Below are positions 7,677 through 13,458 of a stretch of 13,458 nt of DNA, piece by piece; within the stretch, counting starts at the first letter, position 1, and the number at the start of each line of letters is the position of its first letter. The stretch lies in contig USOC01000006.1 in NCBI GenBank assembly GCA_900556245.1, positions 1 to 13,458 on the forward strand, written 5' to 3'. Position numbers and translations under genes: made by a program. This DNA comes from an uncultured Prevotellaceae bacterium. GTDB lineage: Bacteria > Bacteroidota > Bacteroidia > Bacteroidales > Muribaculaceae. Under the pieces are notes generated by a model, which was not told where the DNA came from, did no database searches, and saw only the letters and a list, made by a program, of their open reading frames with translations.

Positions 7677-10664
7677 ATGAAAAAGTACCTGATAGCCTTA
7701 GGACTTTGGATGTTGGCTGCCGGCATAAACGTTCATGCCAAAACGCCAATCCTACTCCACAAAGCACCCCGGCAAGAAATGAACGCATGGGTCGACTCTG
7801 TCTACAACTCGATGTCTGTCGAACAACGCGTAGGACAACTCATCGCCCAAGCGTTTCAACTGAAAGACATGAATGCCGCAAAAGCTGAAATCAAAAGAAT
7901 CGTCGACCGATACCACATCGGTTGTATTTATTTCGCTTCCGGTCCGGCTAAAAACCATTCAGAACTCGCAAACTATGCCAACAGCCTGTCAGCAACACCA
8001 ATTATGGTGGCAATCGACGGAGAATGGGGGCTTTCCATGCGACTGAAGGACACGCCTCGCTTCCCGAAAAACATGATGCTTGGCGCCATACAAGACGACC
8101 GGCTGATTTACGAATACGGTTTAGAAATGGCTCGTGAATGCAGAGAAACCGGCATTCATATCAACTTCGCCCCTACAGTTGACGTCAACAGCAACCCCCA
8201 CAACCCGGTCATCGGCACCCGCTCTTTCGGAGAAGACCCGGTCAATGTGTCGCGTAAGGCTGTCGCTTATTCCAAAGGACTGGAAGACGGTGGCGTGCTT
8301 TCCGTTTCGAAACACTTCCCAGGTCACGGCGATACAAAAGAAGACTCCCACAAGACGCTTCCTACCGTAAGCCGTCCGCTCGCAAGCATACAAGCCATCG
8401 ACCTTTTGCCGTTCAAGAACTACGCAGACGCCGGTCTTGGCGGCGTTATGGTAGCACACCTGAATATTCCGGCCCTTAATACCGGAACTCAGCCGTCATC
8501 GCTCTCGAAAGATGTTGTAACAGGTCTGTTGAAAGAAAAAATGGAGTTTGAGGGACTGGTATTCACGGATGCCTTAGTCATGAAAGGCGCACGTCAGGAC
8601 GGCAAGGCAAACGGCCTGGCCGCTTTCAAAGCCGGGAATGACGTACTGCTTGAACCGTACAAACTTGATCAAAGCGTCAAAGATTTGATTGCGTACTATA
8701 ACAATAGCGAAGAAGGTCGACAAGCTATCGAAAAAGCGTGTAAGAAAGTCTTAGCCTTCAAATATGCTTTAGGACTGAGCGACTATCGTCCCGCAGCAAC
8801 AGACAGCCTGCTTGAACGAATCAACACAAGAGAAGCGGAACTGACTCTGCGAAAGCTATATGCCGCATCAATCACATTGCTGAAAAACAAAGAGTCGGCA
8901 CTCCCGGCGAAACACCTGGAAAAGACAACGTGCGTTGCCGTCATCGGCGGAAAAGAGCCACACAAAGAGTTTGTAGACGCATGCCGTCGCTACACCCAAT
9001 TGTCATCCGCCCGCATCACAAGCCCGGCAGAAGCCTCCAACTGGGCGGCAAAACACAAAGATGCAGGAAATATCATCCTTGCCGTTGCCGATCGCTCTGA
9101 GGCATCAAGAATTGCAGTCAAAAACATACTGCACAAAGCCGGTGCCGACAAAGTGACACTCGTGTTCTTCATCCGCCCCTACGATTTGACAGTCTACAAG
9201 CAAGCGATCGACGACAGCCGCGCAGTAGTGCTGGCCTATGAATCGCATCCGTATGCGCAAGACTTCGCCGCACAAGTCGTATTTGGCGGATCTGACGCTA
9301 CCGGCCGAATCCCCGTCACGGTCGAAGGCGTAGCTCATGCCGGCGACGGACTGACGCTACGCGCATCTCGCCTTGGCTATGCGATGCCGGAAGAAGTGGG
9401 ACTCGACACCCGCTTGCTGGAGCAAATCGACTCTATCTCAAACCTGGGAGTGCAGGAAGGATCGTTCGGCGGATGCCAAGTGCTGGTAGCGCGCCACGGA
9501 AAAGTGGTGGTCAATAAAACTTACGGTTATATGGATGCGGGAAAAACCATACCAATGTCCGACAACACCATCTTCGACCTTGCATCCGTATCAAAAGCCT
9601 CAGGCATGCTGTCAGGCGTCATGAAGGCCGTCGACGACAAGAAGCTGTCGCTCGATGCAAAATTAGCCACCTATATTCCGGAATTGAAAGACTCCGAAAA
9701 AGGCGAAATCACCATTCGCAACCTGCTTTATCACGAGACCGGCATGCAACCTGCAATCAACGTTTACCAGCTCTTCTCCGACTCGACAAGCTACAACGCC
9801 GCACTCGTCAAGGGGAAACGGCAACCGGGCTATAAGCGCTTCGCAGGAGGGGGATTCATCAATGACACTGCACGGGTGCGCACAGACATCACATCGCCCG
9901 TCCGCACCAAAGACTTCGACGTGCAAATCGGCAAGAATCTCTTTGTCGGCAAAATTACCGCCGATTCGGTTATGCAGATGATTTACAACACCACACAACG
10001 CGACGACCGCAATTACAAATACAGCTGTCTCAACTTCTGCATGCTTCGCCAGGCTGAAGAAAACGCAACAGGAATCCGGCACGACCGATACGTCTACGAC
10101 AACATCTTCCACCGCCTTGGCGCATACCGCTCTGTCTATCGCCCTCTCGACATCTTCAAAAAAAGCGAAATAGCTCCGACAGAACGCGACGAGTATTTTC
10201 GCGGAGGCATCGTACAAGGCGTTGTCCACGACGAAACGGCGGCCGTCTCCGGTGGAATCCAGGGCAACGCCGGATTTTTCTCGAACGCAAACGATTTGGC
10301 AAAACTTTGCCAGATGTGGCTCAACCGCGGAATGTATGGAGGCGAACAGATTCTGACAAAAGCAACTGTCGACATGTTCCTTACGTCAAAATCCGCCAAT
10401 TCCCACCGCGGTCTTGGTTTTGACAAGCCGAACACAGAAAGACCGGAATACTCGTCGACCTGTGAAGAAGCCAGCCCGGAAGTTGTAGGACATACAGGTT
10501 TCACAGGCACGTCTTTTTGGATAGATCCTAAGACCGATGTCATCTACATATTCCTGTCGAACCGGGTCTTTCCAAGTCGAGTCAACCCGGCCTTCTCCCG
10601 CGTCGGTGCCCGTGCAAACATCTTTAAATACGTCTACGAATCGCTCGACAGAAATGCCAGATAA
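7677..10664 (+). CDS. NagZ-like GH3 glycosidase fused to a serine beta-lactamase-family domain
   Basis: The 995-residue exported protein has a signal peptide (1 to about 21, ending NVHAK). The GH3 catalytic domain (about 40-370) has the NagZ-type loop KHFPGHGDTKEDSHKT (212-226), giving a His/Asp acid-base pair at His225 and Asp223, and the nucleophile region LVFTDALVM with Asp298. A GH3 C-terminal domain (about 390-560, ending FGGSDATGRIPVTV) follows. From about 573 a class C beta-lactamase/AmpH-like domain begins, with the SxxK motif at SVSK (Ser637, Lys640), a YxN-like YSCLNF (782-787) and an HTG triad (939-941). NagZ enzymes remove beta-GlcNAc from muropeptides; the second domain resembles DD-peptidases or esterases. 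The fusion is common in Bacteroidota and points to periplasmic peptidoglycan turnover. It follows the 5'-nucleotidase-like gene after 6 bases, so the two are cotranscribed. Pathway and substrate are inference. Confidence 0.92.
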   Translation: MKKYLIALGLWMLAAGINVHAKTPILLHKAPRQEMNAWVDSVYNSMSVEQRVGQLIAQAFQLKDMNAAKAEIKRIVDRYHIGCIYFASGPAKNHSELANYANSLSATPIMVAIDGEWGLSMRLKDTPRFPKNMMLGAIQDDRLIYEYGLEMARECRETGIHINFAPTVDVNSNPHNPVIGTRSFGEDPVNVSRKAVAYSKGLEDGGVLSVSKHFPGHGDTKEDSHKTLPTVSRPLASIQAIDLLPFKNYADAGLGGVMVAHLNIPALNTGTQPSSLSKDVVTGLLKEKMEFEGLVFTDALVMKGARQDGKANGLAAFKAGNDVLLEPYKLDQSVKDLIAYYNNSEEGRQAIEKACKKVLAFKYALGLSDYRPAATDSLLERINTREAELTLRKLYAASITLLKNKESALPAKHLEKTTCVAVIGGKEPHKEFVDACRRYTQLSSARITSPAEASNWAAKHKDAGNIILAVADRSEASRIAVKNILHKAGADKVTLVFFIRPYDLTVYKQAIDDSRAVVLAYESHPYAQDFAAQVVFGGSDATGRIPVTVEGVAHAGDGLTLRASRLGYAMPEEVGLDTRLLEQIDSISNLGVQEGSFGGCQVLVARHGKVVVNKTYGYMDAGKTIPMSDNTIFDLASVSKASGMLSGVMKAVDDKKLSLDAKLATYIPELKDSEKGEITIRNLLYHETGMQPAINVYQLFSDSTSYNAALVKGKRQPGYKRFAGGGFINDTARVRTDITSPVRTKDFDVQIGKNLFVGKITADSVMQMIYNTTQRDDRNYKYSCLNFCMLRQAEENATGIRHDRYVYDNIFHRLGAYRSVYRPLDIFKKSEIAPTERDEYFRGGIVQGVVHDETAAVSGGIQGNAGFFSNANDLAKLCQMWLNRGMYGGEQILTKATVDMFLTSKSANSHRGLGFDKPNTERPEYSSTCEEASPEVVGHTGFTGTSFWIDPKTDVIYIFLSNRVFPSRVNPAFSRVGARANIFKYVYESLDRNAR

Positions 10665-10686
10665 GCTATAAAGAAAATTCTTGACG

Positions 10687-10724
10687 GCGGCACAACGGAC
10701 TCACCCCCGTTGCGCCGCTTTTTT
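10687..10724 (+). terminator. Terminator after the GH3-fusion gene
   Basis: A 12-bp stem (10687-10698 with 10707-10718, one A-C mismatch) with an 8-base loop is followed directly by six T residues (10719-10724). It starts 22 bases after the stop codon and is a typical intrinsic terminator closing the two-gene operon. Confidence 0.9.
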
Positions 10725-10823
10725 CAATACGCTAACTTTTCATTTCGTCACATATCCGCCAATAATCAAACTAAATACAAATATTTAAATCGTTTTTCAA
10801 CCATTTGTCCACACAAAAGTGGA

Positions 10824-10850
10824 TTTGCTTGGATTTTTTCCATAACTTTG
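10824..10850 (+). promoter_or_regulatory. Promoter of the glutamate dehydrogenase gene
   Basis: The -7 box TAACTTTG (10843-10850) is a perfect match and lies about 40 bases before the ATG. The only nearby TTTG (10824-10827) is 15 bases upstream, short of the usual 19-21. The -33 element is therefore weak or misplaced, which could mean help from an activator. The 13 bases ATAACTTTGCACC are identical to those at the rplS promoter. Confidence 0.7.
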
Positions 10851-10891
10851 CACCCGTCTTAGATAAGTTTAACTTTATTGAATAGCAAAAT

Positions 10892-12226
10892 ATGAAAGCA
10901 ACAGAAGTAATCGACGATTTGCGCCGCAGATTTCCAAACGAACCGGAATACCTGCAAGCCGTAGAAGAGGTGCTGACATCCATCGAAGAGGTCTACAACG
11001 AGCATCCGGAATTCGAACGCTACAACCTCATCGAACGTCTGTGCCTTCCGGACCGCATTATCTCGTTCCGCGTTTCATGGGTAGACGATAAGGGTCAGGT
11101 GCAAAACAATATGGGCTACCGCGTACAGCACAATAACGCCATCGGTCCTTACAAAGGCGGCATCCGTTTTCACGCATCAGTCAACCAGTCGATTCTCAAA
11201 TTCCTTGCTTTCGAACAGACTTTCAAGAACTCACTGACAACGCTTCCGATGGGTGGAGGCAAAGGCGGTTCCGACTTCAGTCCCAAAGGCAAGTCTGACA
11301 TGGAAGTAATGCGTTTCTGCCAGGCATTTATCGCCGAGTTGTGGCGCAATCTCGGAGCCGACCGCGACGTTCCCGCCGGGGATATCGGCGTAGGCGGACG
11401 CGAAGTGGGTTACATGTATGGCATGTATAAGAAAATGGCCCGTGAAAACACAGGTACATTTACCGGAAAAGGTCTTGAATTCGGAGGCTCTCTCGTACGT
11501 CCGGAAGCAACCGGCTACGGCAACGTCTATTTCCTGCTCAACATGCTCGCCACACGCGGCATCGACATCAAAGACAAGCGCGGGGCCATCTCCGGCTCGG
11601 GAAATGGAGCGCGCTATACTGCTAAAAAACTCCTGAGCCTGGGAGCAAAAGTGGTTACGATGAGCGACTCCGACGGCACAATCCACGTGCCGGAAGGCAT
11701 CACGGAAGAACAGCTCGACTTTATTTTCGAACTCAAGAACATTTACCGTGGCCGAATCCGTGAATTTGCCGAGAAATACGGATGCGAATATGTTCCCGGC
11801 GGACGTCCATGGGGATTTCCCTGTGACATTGCAATGCCTTCCGCCACCCAAAACGAGCTTGACGGCGAAGACGCCCGCACACTGCTTGCCAACGGATGCA
11901 TTGCCGTCTCAGAAGGAGCGAATATGCCCTCTACGCCGGACGCAGTCCGCGAGTTTGTCAAGGCTCGCATTCTATATGCCCCCGGAAAGGCCGCCAATGC
12001 GGGGGGAGTATCGGTATCGGGTCTGGAGATGGCGCAAAACTCTCAGAAACTCACATGGACTGCGGACGAAGTCGACCAACGGCTGCGTCGCATCATGACT
12101 GAAATACACGAACAATGCCGCAAATACGGCGAAGAGACAGATGGCTATATCAACTACGTGAAAGGCGCAAATGTCGCCGGATTCATGAAAGTGGCCCGCG
12201 CCATGATGTCGCAAGGCATCATCTGA
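10892..12226 (+). CDS. gdhA: NADP-dependent glutamate dehydrogenase
   Basis: The 444-residue enzyme makes glutamate from 2-oxoglutarate and ammonium in the cytoplasm. It has the length and layout of the hexameric, small-subunit GDH family. Substrate-binding motifs are GPYKGGIRFH (Lys88), LPMGGGKGG (Lys124, catalytic) and VPAGDIGVGGREVGYMYG (Asp164). The coenzyme fold carries the GSGNGA glycine motif (235-240), followed by GAKVVTMSDSDG; the Ser after the second beta strand favours NADP over NAD. The C-terminal part includes EGANMPST and GKAANAGGVSVSGLEM, both conserved in the family. In most relatives I know of, the residue at position 239 is Val (GNVAxY) rather than Gly. The gene stands alone between its own promoter and terminator. 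Bacteroidota often regulate GdhA by nitrogen supply, but no operator is visible here. Confidence 0.97.
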   Translation: MKATEVIDDLRRRFPNEPEYLQAVEEVLTSIEEVYNEHPEFERYNLIERLCLPDRIISFRVSWVDDKGQVQNNMGYRVQHNNAIGPYKGGIRFHASVNQSILKFLAFEQTFKNSLTTLPMGGGKGGSDFSPKGKSDMEVMRFCQAFIAELWRNLGADRDVPAGDIGVGGREVGYMYGMYKKMARENTGTFTGKGLEFGGSLVRPEATGYGNVYFLLNMLATRGIDIKDKRGAISGSGNGARYTAKKLLSLGAKVVTMSDSDGTIHVPEGITEEQLDFIFELKNIYRGRIREFAEKYGCEYVPGGRPWGFPCDIAMPSATQNELDGEDARTLLANGCIAVSEGANMPSTPDAVREFVKARILYAPGKAANAGGVSVSGLEMAQNSQKLTWTADEVDQRLRRIMTEIHEQCRKYGEETDGYINYVKGANVAGFMKVARAMMSQGII

Positions 12227-12246
12227 TCACAAAGCGACCATATGCC

Positions 12247-12293
12247 GGCGACCGCCTGAACCAGTTAGGATTCAAGCGGTCGCCTTGCTTTTT
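12247..12293 (+). terminator. Terminator of gdhA
   Basis: GGCGACCGC (12247-12255) pairs with GCGGTCGCC (12276-12284). After one mismatch the stem continues with TGAA/TTCA around a 10-base loop. The 3' side is T-rich (TTGCTTTTT). It begins 20 bases after the gdhA stop. Confidence 0.85.
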
Positions 12294-12295
12294 CC

Positions 12296-12337
12296 ATAAA
12301 AAAAACCTCTTCCCGTCAGATGCCGGGAAGAGGTTTT
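12296..12337 (-). terminator. Terminator of the tRNA-Gly gene
   Basis: A 14-bp stem (12302-12315 with 12324-12337) with an 8-base loop lies just 3' of the tRNA on the minus strand. On that strand it is followed by a run of T residues (complement of the A-run 12298-12305). It sits back to back with the gdhA terminator, so the two convergent units are insulated by separate hairpins. Confidence 0.85.
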
Positions 12338-12339
12338 CG

Positions 12340-12412
12340 AGCGGTAAACGAGGCTCGAACTCGCGACCCTCAGCTTGGGAAGCTGATGCTCTACCAACTG
12401 AGCTATTACCGC
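12340..12412 (-). tRNA. tRNA-Gly (anticodon CCC)
   Basis: Read on the minus strand the 73-base gene folds as a cloverleaf. The acceptor stem GCGGTAA pairs with TTACCGC. The D arm is GCTC-AGTTGGTA-GAGC. The anticodon stem TCAGC/GCTGA holds the loop TTCCCAA, so the anticodon is CCC (reads GGG). The T arm is GCGAG-TTCGAGC-CTCGT, where the outer G-T pair is a wobble. The discriminator base is T, as expected for bacterial tRNA-Gly. CCA is not encoded; it must be added after transcription. It has its own promoter and terminator. Confidence 0.97.
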
Positions 12413-12421
12413 AATTCGGTG

Positions 12422-12453
12422 CAAATGTACAAAATTTTATTTTCACAGAACAA
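12422..12453 (-). promoter_or_regulatory. Promoter of the tRNA-Gly gene
   Basis: On the minus strand a TTG (complement of 12451-12453) is followed after 21 bases by TACATTTG (complement of 12422-12429), a full match to the Bacteroidota promoter. The -7 box ends about 10 bases before the tRNA 5' end at 12412, so transcription begins almost at the mature 5' end. Confidence 0.85.
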
Positions 12454-12873
12454 TTTTTCATCGTTTTTTCCAATATATTTCATACGACACGATACAGACA
12501 AATGGCGAAAAACATCCTAATCGAATAGATTAAATGCGTCAAAAATATGCTGCACAACATACTTAAATACCATTTGTTAATTTTTAAAATGTTAAATTTT
12601 AACACTTATCGTTTCCCGTATTATTTGATACCGGACATTTCCCAAGGTAAGCGTCACGCCATACTCCCCTTCGTTGACATCGTAAACTACCAACTAACAC
12701 ACAACGCCTTACACATTCAGCCCCATCTGCCCTACATGACAGCAAGCAACAAGAAGCCACGGGTATAATACATTGCAAAATGAAAGCAAAACAAAGAATA
12801 TACAATCATTTTTGTCCACAAATGAGCTACAAATTCACTCAATATGCTACACAACGTTAATGTTTTCAATTCT
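12454..12873. other. Intergenic stretch without a convincing intact gene
   Basis: This gap of roughly 420 bases separates the tRNA promoter from the receptor promoter. It has AT-rich ends and a less AT-rich middle (about 12620-12770). Open frames on the plus strand have no protein-like character. On the minus strand, 12592-12693 encodes a short protein-like segment with stop codons upstream in the same frame, a possible gene remnant described under the findings. No tRNA, repeat array or mobile-element end was seen. Confidence 0.5.
12592..12693 (-). pseudogene. Possible remnant of the 3' end of a small gene
   Basis: The minus strand encodes about 33 residues ending in TAA: LVVYDVNEGEY, then GVTLTLGNVRY and QIIRETISVKI. 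The alternating hydrophobic pattern looks like the last beta strands of a small secreted Bacteroidota protein. In the same frame stop codons occur immediately upstream (12694-12696 and 12709-12711). A signal-peptide-like hydrophobic stretch appears further upstream in another frame (about 12750-12805). This would fit a small secreted protein decayed by frameshifts and nonsense changes, but chance is not excluded. Confidence 0.25.
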
Positions 12874-12906
12874 TTTGTCTGTTTTAAAAAAATATATGTA
12901 ATTTTG
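12874..12906 (+). promoter_or_regulatory. Promoter of the SusC-like receptor gene
   Basis: TTTG (12874-12877) and TAATTTTG (12899-12906) are separated by 21 bases, matching both elements of the Bacteroidota promoter. Transcription should begin near 12913, giving a leader of about 150 bases before the ATG at 13067. Confidence 0.8.
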
Positions 12907-12999
12907 CAACGAATCCCGGATAAGGAGAAGGCATTAAAAAAGAAGCAAGCCTTAGACGGAAGATTCAGCGGTAAAAAAGATTGTTTTTTTAAAGAAAAA

Positions 13000-13028
13000 T
13001 GAAGAAGCCGTGAGAACGGCAGGCTTCA
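13000..13028 (+). promoter_or_regulatory. Hairpin in the leader of the SusC-like gene
   Basis: TGAAG (13000-13004) pairs with CTTCA (13024-13028), and GCCG (13007-13010) pairs with CGGC (13017-13020) around the loop TGAGAA, with a small internal loop between. An alternative 6-bp pairing, GAAGCC with GGCTTC (13022-13027), competes with it. It lies about 40 bases upstream of the start codon in a long leader. No known riboswitch core was recognised. A regulatory role is a guess. Confidence 0.35.
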
Positions 13029-13066
13029 CTATAAATCAAACATATATATTTTTTTAATCATTCAAA

Positions 13067-13458
13067 ATGAAAAAGCTGTTTTTATTTCTACTGGCAACTT
13101 TCTCAATCACGCTTAGCGCAATGGCGCAGACTACTGTGAGCGGACAAGTTGTCTACGAGGCCGACGGAGAGCCGATGATCGGAGCTTCTGTCGTGCCTGT
13201 GGGAGGCGGCAATGGCGTGGCTACCGATTTCGACGGTAATTTCACAATCACGTTGCCCGAAGGTGTTAATTCCATTACGGTGTCTTACGTTGGCATGAAA
13301 GCCAAAACCGTAAAAGCTACCGACAACATGATTGTCCGACTCGAGGACAACACTACCCAACTCGGGGAAGTTGTCGTGACAGCATTTGGAATGAAACGCG
13401 AGCGCAAAGCCCTTGGCTACGCCGTGCAGGATTTGAAATCTGATGATTTGAACACAAA
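13067..13458 (+). CDS. SusC/RagA-type TonB-dependent outer-membrane receptor, N-terminal part (cut by right edge)
   Basis: The first 130 codons are present and the frame is still open at the window end; complete relatives are about 1000 residues. The signal peptide is MKKLFLFLLATFSITLSAMA (cleavage near 20-21). A carboxypeptidase-regulatory-like beta-sandwich domain follows (about 22-97) with the family signature SGQVVYEADGEPMIGASVVP, then VATDFDGNFTITLP and ITVSYVGMK. The TonB-box-like EVVVTAFGMKRERKALGYAV (101-120) opens the plug domain. SusC proteins form a lidded channel with a SusD lipoprotein and import glycans, peptides or other large nutrients. A susD-like gene would be expected just beyond the right edge. 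The substrate cannot be told from this part. No sigma/anti-sigma pair or two-component regulator is seen upstream. Confidence 0.95.
   Translation, partial: MKKLFLFLLATFSITLSAMAQTTVSGQVVYEADGEPMIGASVVPVGGGNGVATDFDGNFTITLPEGVNSITVSYVGMKAKTVKATDNMIVRLEDNTTQLGEVVVTAFGMKRERKALGYAVQDLKSDDLNT

Noticed and set aside
11231..11851. Long minus-strand frame opposite gdhA
   Set aside because: The plus strand encodes a clear glutamate dehydrogenase, so this is an antisense shadow with no family features. The same applies to long antisense frames opposite tolC, rplS and the GH3 gene.
12599..12805. Cysteine-rich 68-codon minus-strand frame as a small peptide or toxin
   Set aside because: It starts with TTG, has no clear promoter, and overlaps the more protein-like 12592-12693 segment in another frame. 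The Cys codons arise from TGT/TGC-rich DNA without regular spacing.
12907..13066. Riboswitch (cobalamin or TPP) before the SusC-like gene
   Set aside because: No cobalamin-box or TPP core sequence was recognised in the leader. Only short local hairpins are visible.

Overview
The window looks like chromosomal DNA of a member of the Bacteroidales (phylum Bacteroidota). Five promoters have the Bacteroidota -7 box TAnnTTTG, four of them with the -33 TTG or TTTG element 19-21 bases upstream. The genes also fit: a SusC/RagA-type TonB-dependent receptor, a large secreted protein with a Por-type (T9SS) C-terminal sorting domain, a NagZ-like GH3/beta-lactamase fusion and an NADP-type GdhA. A gut Muribaculaceae-like genome is my best guess, at low confidence. 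Most genes are near 50% GC. The first 190 bases are about 26% GC.

Layout. 1-190 (-): 5' end of an unrecognised AT-rich gene that runs off the left edge. 218-1552 (+): a TolC-family outer-membrane efflux protein with no pump partners in view. 1581-1613: a hairpin shared by the convergent genes. 1640-4522 (-): a large secreted propeller/Fn3/CUB/CARDB/T9SS-tail protein broken by one in-frame TAG. 4523-4744: a divergent promoter region. 4745-5662 (+): an EamA/DMT transporter. 5792-6148 (+): ribosomal protein bL19, with its own promoter and a strong terminator. 6357-10664 (+): a two-gene operon with a 6-base gap, holding a UshA-like metallophosphatase/5'-nucleotidase and a GH3-beta-lactamase fusion, followed by a terminator. 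10892-12226 (+): glutamate dehydrogenase with promoter and terminator. 12340-12412 (-): tRNA-Gly(CCC) with promoter and terminator. 12430-12873: mostly empty, with a possible gene remnant. 12874 to the end (+): promoter, leader of about 150 bases, and the first 130 codons of a SusC-like receptor.

The genes are mostly housekeeping or envelope functions in separate transcription units. The one clear operon pairs two exported hydrolases and suggests periplasmic breakdown of nucleotides or nucleotide-sugars and of muropeptides.

The oddities are lesions and junctions rather than a recognisable new defence or mobile system. They are: the amber codon in the sorted surface protein; the loss from the UshA-like protein of two expected blocks, the GD metal-binding motif and the N-terminal half of the 5'-nucleotidase domain, with the reading frame kept; and the AT-rich divergent gene only 27 bases from the tolC start. 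I found no CRISPR array, insertion sequence, phage gene or recognisable defence cassette.
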